This document shows positions 26,634-35,321 of a DNA stretch of 64,000 bases, piece by piece. The stretch is from DASUPK01 sp963724665 (GTDB lineage: Bacteria > Actinomycetota > Thermoleophilia > Solirubrobacterales > 70-9), in NCBI GenBank assembly GCA_963724665.1, contig CAVRVH010000009.1:1-64000 (forward strand). Direction: 5' to 3'. The notes below the pieces were generated by a model. It was not told the origin of the DNA. It saw nothing but the letters and a program-made list of their open reading frames with translations, and made no database searches. Position numbers and translations under genes: made by a program. Positions within the stretch are counted from its first letter, which is position 1, and each line of letters begins with the position of its first letter.

Positions 26634-28204
26634 GGCGGATCGTGCTGATAGCCGCCGGCCTGCTGCTCGCCGCGCTGCTGATCGCCCTGCCGGCGATCGG
26701 CTCGAACGGCACCAGCGGCACCTATCTCGTCAGGGGCTACTTCGACAACGGCTCGTTCGTGGTTTCGGGCGAGCAGGTCCGGGTCGCCGGGGCGACGGTC
26801 GGGACGGTGCAGTCGGTGGACGTCTCGAACGATCACGAGATCGCCAGCCTGCAGAACGGCCCGCACGCCGTCCCGGGCAAGGCCGTGGTCGTGATGGAGA
26901 TCGACGATTCCGGCTTCAAGGACTTCCGGCAGGACGCGAGCTGCCTGATTCGCCCGCAGTCGCTGATCGGCGAGAGGTTCATCGACTGCACGCCGACGCA
27001 GCCTCGTGCGCCGGGTACCCCGCCTCCGCCCCTGCTCCAGAAGATCCCCGACGGCCAGACCGGCGCCGGCCAGTACCTGCTGCCGCTCGAGAACAACGGC
27101 ACGACCGTTGACCTGGATCTGATCCAGAACATCAATCGTCTGCCCTACGCCGACCGCTTCCGGCTGATCCTCAACGAGCTCGGCGCCGGCCTCGCCGGCC
27201 AGGGTCAGAACCTCGGCGAGATTATCGACCGGGCCAACCCGGCGCTGCGGCAGACCGACCGCGTCCTGGCGATCCTCGCCGAGCAGAACCAGCAGCTCGC
27301 CAGCCTGGCGAGCAACGGCGACACGGTGCTCGCGCCCCTGGCTCGAGAGCGCACGCACATCACCGGCTTCTTCCACAACGCCGCCATCTCGGGACAGGCG
27401 ACGGCGGAGCGAAGCGCAGCGCTCGAGGAAGCCCTGCAGAAGTTCCCGGCCACCTTGCACCAGGTCAGGCTGACGATGACCAAGCTCAAGGACTTCGCCG
27501 ATCAGGGCACGCCGCTCTTCACCGACCTGAACATCGCGGCGCCTGGACTCAGCAAGGCGACCGTGAACCTGCCGAACTTCGCCAAGGAGGGCATCCCCGC
27601 CCTGACGAGCCTCGGCAACGCAGCCGAGACCGCCGGGCCGAAGCTCGCGGCGTCCGACGGAATGCTCTCCGACCTGGCGGCGACGGCGAACTCGTCGGTC
27701 TCGATCGGCCAGAACTTCTCCTCGTTCCTGAACACGTTCGAGAAGACGCAGGGCTTCCAGTTCCTCATGGACTTCATCTACAACTCCGTCGGCTCGGCCA
27801 ACGGGTTCGATGCCTACGGCCACTTCCTGCGCTCGAACCTCCAGCTCACCAGCTGCGTGGAGGTGTCCGAAATTCCCCAGGGCGTCTGCAAGGCGACGTT
27901 CGAGCAGGCGACGACCACCTCGACCAAGAAGAAGAAGGGCAAGAAGGCCAAGATCTCGAAGGCGGGGATCCACAGCGCCTCGCCGTTGCCGCAGGTCAAC
28001 GTCCCGAATCTCCAGGACCTGATCCCGCAGATCGCCGCCCCGGAGCAGACCCCGACGACACCGGATGACTCGGGCTCCGGCGCCGAACCCGGCACGACCA
28101 CCACGACGCCCGACCAGGGCGACAACAGCTCGCCTGACTCCCACGCGGTCTCGATGAACGAGGCCCAGATGTTCCTCCAGTTCCTGCTCGGAGGCGGGGC
28201 ATGA
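26630..28204 (+). CDS. MCE family protein, second of six
   Basis: A 524-aa protein. The N-terminal helix is IVLIAAGLLLAALLIALPAI. The MCE domain shows VRGYFDNGSFVVSGEQVRVAGATVGTVQSV and DASCLIRPQSLIGERFIDCTP, with two cysteines that could form a disulfide. A helical segment follows to residue 400, then a low-complexity end rich in Lys (TKKKKGKKAK), Pro, Thr and Asp. The tail could span the cell wall. It starts at the ATGA overlap with the first gene and ends in another. Confidence 0.88.
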   Translation: MRRIVLIAAGLLLAALLIALPAIGSNGTSGTYLVRGYFDNGSFVVSGEQVRVAGATVGTVQSVDVSNDHEIASLQNGPHAVPGKAVVVMEIDDSGFKDFRQDASCLIRPQSLIGERFIDCTPTQPRAPGTPPPPLLQKIPDGQTGAGQYLLPLENNGTTVDLDLIQNINRLPYADRFRLILNELGAGLAGQGQNLGEIIDRANPALRQTDRVLAILAEQNQQLASLASNGDTVLAPLARERTHITGFFHNAAISGQATAERSAALEEALQKFPATLHQVRLTMTKLKDFADQGTPLFTDLNIAAPGLSKATVNLPNFAKEGIPALTSLGNAAETAGPKLAASDGMLSDLAATANSSVSIGQNFSSFLNTFEKTQGFQFLMDFIYNSVGSANGFDAYGHFLRSNLQLTSCVEVSEIPQGVCKATFEQATTTSTKKKKGKKAKISKAGIHSASPLPQVNVPNLQDLIPQIAAPEQTPTTPDDSGSGAEPGTTTTTPDQGDNSSPDSHAVSMNEAQMFLQFLLGGGA

Positions 28205-29685
28205 GGGGCGGGCGCGTCGGAAGCCTGGCCGCCAGCCCGACCCTCGTCGGAGCGGTGACCGTGCTCGTGGTCGTCGTCGCCGTCTTCCTCTCCTACCAGG
28301 CAAACCAGGGCCTGCCGTTCGTCCCCACCTACAAGCTCTCCGCCGAGCTGCCGAACGCCGACAGCCTCGTGCCGGGCAACGACGTGCGGATCGGCGGCAT
28401 CCGGGTCGGTCAGATCAAGTCGGTCGACCCAGAGACGGTGAACAACGCTCCCTGTCCGAACGACCCGACCCGCCAGTGCACCACGCAGGTCGCGAAGGTC
28501 GACATGCAGCTCAACCAGTCTCTCGACCCGCTGCCGGACAACTCGACCCTGGTCGTCCGGGCGAAGTCTGCGCTCGGTCTCAAGTACCTCGAGATCGACC
28601 GCGGCAACTCCAGCCAGGGATTCAAGCCGGGAGCGACGGTCCCCGTCACCTCCGCGCGGCCGGAGCCGGTCGAGATCGATCAGGTCTTCAACATGTTCGA
28701 CGCCCCAACCCGGACCGCCATCCAGTCGAACCTGCTGGAGTTCGGAAACGCCCTGGCCGGCCGCGGCGGCGATCTGAACGAGGCGATCGGCCAGCTCAAG
28801 CCGCTGGTTCAGGTGCTCACCCCGGTGATGCGGAACCTGGCCGACCCCAACACCGGCCTCGGGAACTTCGTCTCCTCGCTATCGGCCACCGCCGCCGAGG
28901 TCGCTCCAGTCGCGGAGATCCAGGGCCAGCTCTTCGTCGACCTCGATACCACCTTCGGCGCCTTCGCCCGCGTCTCGCGCCCATTCATCCAGGAGACGAT
29001 CGAGAAGTCGCCGTCGACGGAGGACACCACGATCGCGACGCTGCCGACGATCAGGCCGTTGCTGGCCAACACGGCGAAGCTCTTCAGCGAGCTGCGCCCC
29101 GGCTTCCACGCCCTCGCACCGAACCAGAAGGCGCTCGGACAGTCCGTCGTCGAAGGGGTCAAGGCATTGGCGCTCGCGCCGGCCTTCAACGCGCAGCTCG
29201 ATCCGACAGCCCAGGCGGTGCTCAATCTCTCCAACAACGCCGGCGCTCGCCAGGGGATCAACGACCTGACCACGTTCAACAACACCCTGGCGCCGCCGCT
29301 CTCCTTCATCACCCCGGCACAGTCGATCTGCAACTACGCGACGCTGCTCTTCCGCAACGTGGCGAGCTTCCTCGGCTCCGCCGACGGGATCGGCACCAGC
29401 CAGCGGTTCATCGTCCTGCAGCCGCCGATCGGGCCGAACAGCGAGATCGGCCCTAGCTCCGCGCCGGCCAACGGCGGCGGCCAGGACACCAATTTCCTGC
29501 ACTACAACCCGTATCCGAACACCGCGGCGCCGGGGCAGACGCATGAGTGTGAGTCGGGGAACGAGGGATACCCGGCCGGTCAGCTGATCGGCAACGTGCC
29601 GGGGAACCAGGGCATCCACACCGAGGGGCAGATCCTCCAGCAGGTCTCCAAGAAGAAGAAGTCCAAGAAGAAGGGCAAGAAGTGA
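28201..29685 (+). CDS. MCE family protein, third of six
   Basis: A 494-aa protein with helix LVGAVTVLVVVVAVFLSY and MCE domain YKLSAELPNADSLVPGNDVRIGGIRVGQIKSV. Coiled segments lie between residues 160 and 380. The end is KKKKSKKKGKK, one of several lysine-rich tails on exported proteins here. It is coupled to its neighbours through 4-bp overlaps (ATGA at the start, GTGA at the end). It is expected to occupy one position of the MCE hexamer. Confidence 0.88.
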   Translation: MRGGRVGSLAASPTLVGAVTVLVVVVAVFLSYQANQGLPFVPTYKLSAELPNADSLVPGNDVRIGGIRVGQIKSVDPETVNNAPCPNDPTRQCTTQVAKVDMQLNQSLDPLPDNSTLVVRAKSALGLKYLEIDRGNSSQGFKPGATVPVTSARPEPVEIDQVFNMFDAPTRTAIQSNLLEFGNALAGRGGDLNEAIGQLKPLVQVLTPVMRNLADPNTGLGNFVSSLSATAAEVAPVAEIQGQLFVDLDTTFGAFARVSRPFIQETIEKSPSTEDTTIATLPTIRPLLANTAKLFSELRPGFHALAPNQKALGQSVVEGVKALALAPAFNAQLDPTAQAVLNLSNNAGARQGINDLTTFNNTLAPPLSFITPAQSICNYATLLFRNVASFLGSADGIGTSQRFIVLQPPIGPNSEIGPSSAPANGGGQDTNFLHYNPYPNTAAPGQTHECESGNEGYPAGQLIGNVPGNQGIHTEGQILQQVSKKKKSKKKGKK

Positions 29686-31262
29686 CCGACGAGCGCGCGA
29701 ACAAGCCGCGCGTCAAGGTGGAGGGGAAGGACTACGACGAGCGGGTCTACCGCAAGGGCAACCCGCCGCACCGGATCCGAAACGCCCTGATCCTGATCGC
29801 TCTGGTGATCGTCGGGACCTACCTCGCCTGGACGAAGTCGATCCCGTTCCAGAGCCACTTCGAGCTCCACGCCGTCTTCAAGAACGCGGCCAACATCCGG
29901 AAGGACTCCCCGGTCCGGATCGCCGGCGTCAACGTCGGCAAGGTCGAGAGCGTCAAGAGCGTCTGCGACAACGGTCTGACCGGGAACTGCGCCAGCAACT
30001 ACGCGGACGTCACCTTCACGGTCAACACCGAGGGCCAGCCGGTTAACAGCGACGCGCAGGTCGAGATCCGGCCGCGCATCTTCCTGGAGGGCAACTTCTT
30101 CCTCGACGTGCACCCGGGCAGCCCGAGCGCGCACAACCTCTCGAGCGGGGACACCATCCCGCTTACCCAGACCTCGACAGCGGTCCAGCTCGATCAGATC
30201 CTGACCTCGCTGCAGGCGCCTGACCGGGCAAACCTCCAGAAGCTGCTCGAGGGCTACGGCACCGCTCTCACCCACAAGCCGACCGCCGCGGACGATGTCA
30301 CCCAGGACCCCGAGGTCCAGGGCCTGACCGCCGCCCAGGCGATCGCCAAGTCCTTCGACTACGGGCAGACGGCGGCGCGGGACTCGGCCATCGTCAACGA
30401 GGCGCTCCAAGGAACCGCCCCGCACGACCTCTCGAACCTGATCGCCGGGGGGGCGAAGGTCTTCGATGCCCTGTCGGGCCATGAGTCTCAGCTGCAGGGC
30501 CTGATCTCCAACTTCAACACGGTCACCGGGGCCCTCGCCGACGAGTCCGACAACCTCCAGCGCACCATCAAGCTGCTCGGCCCGACCCTGCAGATCGCCG
30601 AGCCCGCCCTGCGTCACACGAACGCGACGCTGCCATTCCTCCGGACCTTCGCGCTCGACCTCACCCCCGGGATCCGGGAGCTGCCGGCCACGATCGCGGC
30701 GTCGCAGCCCTGGATCGACCAGACCGCGGCGCTGCTCGGCAAGAACGAGCTCGGCTACATCGCGAGCCAGCTGCGCGCGGCGGGCCCAGGAGCCGGCAAG
30801 TCCACCGACGTGGGCAGGCCGCTGTTCTCCCAGCTCGGCCTGCTCAGCGGCTGCGTGGACAACGTCCTGCTCCCGACCGGCAACGTCGTCCTGAACGACA
30901 GCGGCACCGGATACAACTTCACGACCGGCGTGCCGAACTACAAGGAGTTCGCCTACACGGCGACCGGGCTCGCCGGGGAGTCGCAGCCATTCGACGGCAA
31001 CGGGCCCTCCCTCCGCTTCTTCTCGGCGGGCGGCCCGGTCCCACCGGGCGGCCCCGTCCCGAACCTGCGCTTGGCGACCGGCGGTCCTCCGCCTCAGGAG
31101 GCGCTCTGGGGCGGTACGGCCACCCCGCCCATCGGCACCCGGCCAGTCGCCAGCTCGGAGCCCCCCTTCAGGACCGACGTCACCTGTCAGAGCAACCCAA
31201 TCCCCGATCTGAACGGGCCGGCGGCCAACCAGGGCCCGCCTGACCCGGCCCCGTATCCATGA
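29682..31262 (+). CDS. MCE family protein, fourth of six
   Basis: A 526-aa protein. It has a longer charged cytoplasmic start (RVKVEGKDYDERVYRKG), helix ALILIALVIVGTYLAW and MCE domain FELHAVFKNAANIRKDSPVRIAGVNVGKVESV. Helical regions extend to about residue 370; the rest is Gly/Pro-rich with two Cys. The GTG start overlaps the previous TGA. The order and lengths match mceA-F type sets of actinobacteria. Confidence 0.88.
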   Translation: MTDERANKPRVKVEGKDYDERVYRKGNPPHRIRNALILIALVIVGTYLAWTKSIPFQSHFELHAVFKNAANIRKDSPVRIAGVNVGKVESVKSVCDNGLTGNCASNYADVTFTVNTEGQPVNSDAQVEIRPRIFLEGNFFLDVHPGSPSAHNLSSGDTIPLTQTSTAVQLDQILTSLQAPDRANLQKLLEGYGTALTHKPTAADDVTQDPEVQGLTAAQAIAKSFDYGQTAARDSAIVNEALQGTAPHDLSNLIAGGAKVFDALSGHESQLQGLISNFNTVTGALADESDNLQRTIKLLGPTLQIAEPALRHTNATLPFLRTFALDLTPGIRELPATIAASQPWIDQTAALLGKNELGYIASQLRAAGPGAGKSTDVGRPLFSQLGLLSGCVDNVLLPTGNVVLNDSGTGYNFTTGVPNYKEFAYTATGLAGESQPFDGNGPSLRFFSAGGPVPPGGPVPNLRLATGGPPPQEALWGGTATPPIGTRPVASSEPPFRTDVTCQSNPIPDLNGPAANQGPPDPAPYP

Positions 31263-32587
31263 GACGAGCCCTGAGAGCCCACCTGCGCGACGTGCTGGCG
31301 ATCATCGGACTGATCCTGGCCGGCATCTTCGCCATGACCGTGATCCTGGTCAACCAGCGCGCGGTTCTGCCCAGCTGGGTGCCACTGATCGGGACCGACC
31401 GCTTCGCGCTCAAGGCCGACTTCTCGACGGCGCAGGCAGTCACGCCCGGCCAGGGGCAGTCGGTTGACATCTCCGGCATCAAGGTCGGCGAGGTCAGCAA
31501 CGTGACCCTCCAGGACGGCCACGCCGTGGTGGGGATGGAGATCGACAACAAGTACGCGCCGCTGATCCACACGAACTCGTCGCTCTTGCTGCGCCCGAAG
31601 ACCGGCCTCAACGACATGGTTGTCGAGGTCGATCCGGGAACCCAGTCAGCCCCGCAGGTGCAGGAGGGTTCGACGATTCCTCTGGCCTCCACGGCGCCGC
31701 AGGTGAACCCGGACGAGGTGCTGGCTTCCCTGGACGCCGACACCCAGCAGTTCCTGAAGCTGCTCCTGGCGAATGGGGCGGAGGCGCTCGATCCGGCCAC
31801 GGGCCGCGACGTGAGGCTCTCCAACGCCCTGCGCCGGCTCGACCCGTTCGCGCGTGACATTGGACGGATCTCCGGCGCCCTGGCCACCAGGCGGCAGAAC
31901 ATCGCCAACTCCATCCACAACTTCCAGCTCCTGTCAACGGAGCTCGGCAACCGCGATCAGGACCTCGTCAACTTCGTGGACTCCTCCGACGCCGTGCTCG
32001 CCTCATTCGCCAAGGAGCAGGCCTCGATCCGCAGTGCCGTGCAGGAGCTGCCGGGGACGCTCAAGGAGGCGAAGGGCGCCCTGACCAGCGCCAACGACCT
32101 GGCGCTCCAGTCCGGCCCGGCGTTGAAGAAGCTGATCCCGGGCGCGAAGGCCACTGCCCCGGCTCTGCGCGCACTGCGGCCCCTCTTCCAGCAGACCGCC
32201 GGACCGATCGAGAACCAGATCCGCCCGTTCACACAGCAGGTCGCGAGCCCGGTCACTCACCTGGCGCAGATCTCGCAGGGTCTCGGAAGGGCCTCGCCGG
32301 GCCTGCGCGTCGGGTTCACGGACCTGAACTCGGGGCTCAACGCCCTCGCCTACAACCCGCCCGGGGACCAGGAGGGCTTCCTCTTCTACGTCCCGTGGCT
32401 GAACCACGACCTGAACGCGGACTACCTGCTCCAGGACGCGTACGGGCCGATCAGGCGCGGCATCGTCCTGGAGAGCTGTGGCACGGCCCGGACCGCTGAC
32501 AGCGTCCTCCGGTCGGAGCCCTACCTGCGCATGCTCTATCAGCTCACCGGGCAGCCCAGGGTTCCCAACATCCCGGGGTGTGGCTGA
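31259..32587 (+). CDS. MCE family protein, fifth of six
   Basis: A 442-aa protein, the shortest of the set. Helix VLAIIGLILAGIFAMTVILV, then FALKADFSTAQAVTPGQGQSVDISGIKVGEVSNV. The MCE domain is followed by an amphipathic helical stretch (about 150-350). No lipobox is visible, although this position encodes a lipoprotein in mycobacterial mce operons. The next ATG overlaps its stop (TGATG). Confidence 0.87.
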   Translation: MRRALRAHLRDVLAIIGLILAGIFAMTVILVNQRAVLPSWVPLIGTDRFALKADFSTAQAVTPGQGQSVDISGIKVGEVSNVTLQDGHAVVGMEIDNKYAPLIHTNSSLLLRPKTGLNDMVVEVDPGTQSAPQVQEGSTIPLASTAPQVNPDEVLASLDADTQQFLKLLLANGAEALDPATGRDVRLSNALRRLDPFARDIGRISGALATRRQNIANSIHNFQLLSTELGNRDQDLVNFVDSSDAVLASFAKEQASIRSAVQELPGTLKEAKGALTSANDLALQSGPALKKLIPGAKATAPALRALRPLFQQTAGPIENQIRPFTQQVASPVTHLAQISQGLGRASPGLRVGFTDLNSGLNALAYNPPGDQEGFLFYVPWLNHDLNADYLLQDAYGPIRRGIVLESCGTARTADSVLRSEPYLRMLYQLTGQPRVPNIPGCG

Positions 32588-34146
32588 TGGGCCAGCGAGC
32601 ACCGACAGTCGGTCAGATCGCCGTCGCGGTGGCCTTTGCGTTCTCGTGCTTCGGGCTGCTGCTCTTCCTCTGGGCCACCTTCGGCGGTCCGGTGCCGCTG
32701 AAGCCGGAGGGCTACCGGATCAAGGTGCCGTTCAGCGAGGCGACCCAGCTCGCACAGGAGTCCGACGTGCGCATCCACAACGTCTCGGTGGGGAAGGTCA
32801 AGTCCATCTCGCTGTCCGACTCGGGCCCCAACAAGGACCTGGCCGTGGCCACCCTCGAGATCGACACCCCGTACGCGCCGATCCCCATAGACACCCGGGC
32901 GATGCTGCGGCAGAAGACGCTGCTCGGCGAGACCTACGTCGAGCTCACCCAGGGAGACCGAAACGCGCCGAAGCTCCCGGAGGGCGGAACTTTGCCCAAG
33001 GCACAGGTACAGCCGTCGGTCCAGCTCGACGAGATCTTCAGGACCTTCGACGCCAACACCCGGGCTGCGTTCCAGACGTGGATGCAGCAGCTTGCGATTG
33101 CCAGCTACGGGCGTGGGGCGGACCTGTCGGCCGCGATCGCCAACCTCGCGCCGTTCGCAGAGGACGCGAACAAGCTGCTGCGCGTGCTAGACACGCAGCA
33201 GGGAGCGGTCCAGCAGCTGGTGCGCAACACCGGCGAGGTCTTCGGGGCCCTCAGCGAGCGGCAGGGCCAGCTCGCGGGCCTGGTCCGGAACTCCGGCATC
33301 GTCTTCCACACGACGGCTGTGCGCAACCAGGACCTCGAGGCCACGTTCCGGGCGCTGCCGACGTTCCTCGACGAGTCGAAGCTGACGCTCAACAAGCTCG
33401 CGAGCTTCTCGCGCAACGCGAACCCGGTGGTCACCCAACTCCATCCCTCGGCGAGGGCCCTGAGCGCCGACCTGAAGCCGATCAGCAAGGTCGCGCCCGA
33501 CTTCAAGGGCTTCTTCGTGGGCCTGCGCAAGACCGAGAAGCGGGGGGTGACCGGGCTGCCGGCCCTTCAGCAGCTGCTCAACACCGACCTGCCGCCTCTG
33601 CTCACGGAGCTCCATCCCTTCACCCAGCAGCTCACGCCGATCATCTCGGGCATCGGGCGCTACCAGAAGGACGTCGCCGGGCTGATCGCGAACTTCGCCG
33701 TCGCCACCAACGCCGTCGGCACGACCGAGTCCGGTGGGGCCGGGCACTACATCCGCAGCTCGGCGCCCAGCTACCCCGAGTCGTTCGCGAACTTCACGAC
33801 CCACCGCCTCGCGTACTCGCGGACGAACCCCTACATCGCACCGGACAGCGCGCTCAAGGTCGCCAACGGGCTTGACACATTCGACACGAGGCCGTGCGCG
33901 AGCCCGCCCGGCCTGGTAGCCACGCTCGGGCCCGACGCCAGCTATACGGGCAACCCGTTCTTCTCGAACCGGGCGACCTTCGACACTCCGCAGGAGCTGC
34001 TCGACACGCTCAAGCAGTTCCCGTTCGGCGGACAGACGACCACCTCGGCGCTGCCGGCGCCCGCCTGCACGAAGCAGGCGCAGCAGCCCTCGATCGGCCA
34101 GATCGCCGAGATGAGCGACTACACGCACGTCTACGCGAATCCCTGA
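32587..34146 (+). CDS. MCE family protein, sixth of six
   Basis: The ATG at 32,587 overlaps the upstream TGA and is preferred to the in-frame GTG nine bases earlier. Helix IAVAVAFAFSCFGLLLFLW, then YRIKVPFSEATQLAQESDVRIHNVSVGKVKSI. Helical segments run to about residue 370, and the C-terminal part is Pro/Ser/Thr-rich. It closes the operon. No YrbE permease or Mkl ATPase gene lies on either side, so the transporter motor must be encoded elsewhere. Confidence 0.88.
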   Translation: MGQRAPTVGQIAVAVAFAFSCFGLLLFLWATFGGPVPLKPEGYRIKVPFSEATQLAQESDVRIHNVSVGKVKSISLSDSGPNKDLAVATLEIDTPYAPIPIDTRAMLRQKTLLGETYVELTQGDRNAPKLPEGGTLPKAQVQPSVQLDEIFRTFDANTRAAFQTWMQQLAIASYGRGADLSAAIANLAPFAEDANKLLRVLDTQQGAVQQLVRNTGEVFGALSERQGQLAGLVRNSGIVFHTTAVRNQDLEATFRALPTFLDESKLTLNKLASFSRNANPVVTQLHPSARALSADLKPISKVAPDFKGFFVGLRKTEKRGVTGLPALQQLLNTDLPPLLTELHPFTQQLTPIISGIGRYQKDVAGLIANFAVATNAVGTTESGGAGHYIRSSAPSYPESFANFTTHRLAYSRTNPYIAPDSALKVANGLDTFDTRPCASPPGLVATLGPDASYTGNPFFSNRATFDTPQELLDTLKQFPFGGQTTTSALPAPACTKQAQQPSIGQIAEMSDYTHVYANP

Positions 34147-34330
34147 TCGTCCCAATCGGGCCTCAGACAGGGTTCTACTGAGAATTAGGGCGCGGGATTT
34201 CATGCCGGAAAACCCCACAACTACGGCCATTTCTCTGTGTTAGGTTCAGCGAGAGATGGCAAATCCAAGGGCTGGCGGTGCTGCAAATGGAGTGCCGTCA
34301 GGGAACTTGCTCAACGGAAAAAGGAGTGGT

Positions 34331-35060
34331 ATGCGTAAGCGCAAGTATCTGATCGGAGCGACGCTCGGCGTGCTCGGGGCGCTTGTCTTCTCGGGGACCG
34401 CCTTGGCCGGCGTTCCGAGCAGCCAAACGCTGCAGACGACACTCGCGTCGTCAAAGCAGGACAAGAAGGCGTTTGGCGGTGTGTCGTTGCACAACGTAAT
34501 CGCCACGACGTATAGCGATTTCAATGGGTCTCCACCAGCCAAGGAGACGCTCTTCTCCTTCGGCAAGGACATCAAGTTCGTCAACGGCAACACGCGCCCG
34601 TGCTCGCTGGCGGCGCTGAACGCTGCGACCACCACCGCAGCGGTCAACGTCTCCTGCCCGGGCAGCATCGTGGGCAATGGAACGGACGAGGTCAACAACA
34701 AGACGGGGCTGTTCCCCAATCCGAACCCGGTGGTGCTCGTCAGCGGCGGCCCGACGACGCTCTACGTCTGGACCCGCATCAACAATGCGCTGACGCTGGT
34801 CCTCACGGGTGCCTACAGCACCAAAGCGCACACGCTGGACGTGACGGGGCTTCCCTTCACGCTGGGCACGGACCTGACGCTGTTCGACACGACAGATGTT
34901 CAAGAAGAAGACGGGCAAGAGCTCGTTCTACGCGATGGCTCGCTGTGGCAAGAAGAAGAAGTGGGTGGTCAGCGAGACAACCACGTACTACAACACGTCG
35001 GGTGGAAGCGGTAACTCGCTCACCGACACGTCGACCCAGAAGTGCAAGCAGAAGAAGTAG
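34331..35060 (+). pseudogene. Small exported protein with lysine-rich C-terminus, one frameshift
   Basis: The ATG at 34,331 has an ideal AAGGAG site ten bases before it and a signal peptide (LIGATLGVLGALVFSGTALA). The beta-rich body (GVSLHNVIATTYSDF to LTLVLTGAYSTKAHTLDVTG) has two Cys. Near 34,895 the meaningful frame changes: FKKKTGKSSFYAMARCGKKKKW, then VSETTTYYNTS and a closing TQKCKQKK at a TAG. The shifted end is plainly protein-like, while the unshifted one is not. A strong hairpin terminator follows by 28 bp. I do not know the family; a surface role is inferred. Confidence 0.6.
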
Positions 35061-35087
35061 TTACTTCTTCAAGCTGAAGCATTGATC

Positions 35088-35116
35088 GGGGCGGCCTTCG
35101 GGCCGCCCCTTTCTTT
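35088..35116 (+). terminator. Rho-independent terminator
   Basis: A perfect 9-bp stem GGGGCGGCC / GGCCGCCCC closed by a TTCG tetraloop and followed by TTTCTTT. It ends the small exported-protein transcript just before the cobalamin riboswitch. Confidence 0.93.
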
Positions 35117-35133
35117 AGGATGATCCTGTTCAC

Positions 35134-35286
35134 ACGGCCGGTGGCCAAGGGAAGTCCGGTGAGAAGCCGGCGCGGTCCCGCCACTGTGACCGGGTGATGC
35201 TGGCGCAATCGACCACTGGGGAGTCCTCGACTCCCTGGGAAGGCGCGCCAGTCGAGCCCGGAAGCCAGGAGACCTGTCCCCGGCCA
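35134..35286 (+). promoter_or_regulatory. Cobalamin (B12) riboswitch
   Basis: The conserved core GGGAAG...CCGGTGAGAAGCCGG...CCCGCCACTGTGA is present at 35,149-35,189 and the closing B12 box GAAGCCAGGAGACCTG at 35,261-35,276. The outer CGGCCGG and CCCCGGCC segments can form P1. No U-run terminator follows. Instead AGCC (35,285) and ACCC (35,296) can pair with GGGGTGGCT, placing the Shine-Dalgarno GAGGAAGG in the loop, which suggests translational control. It should shut the downstream operon when adenosyl- or methylcobalamin is plentiful. Confidence 0.95.
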
Positions 35287-35321
35287 GCCAACACGACCCT
35301 CGAGGAAGGGGTGGCTCACAG

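Noticed and set aside
26471..28303. Long minus-strand frame over the second mce gene
   Set aside because: It is a composition shadow, Arg/Leu/Gly-rich without motifs, opposite a clear MCE protein.
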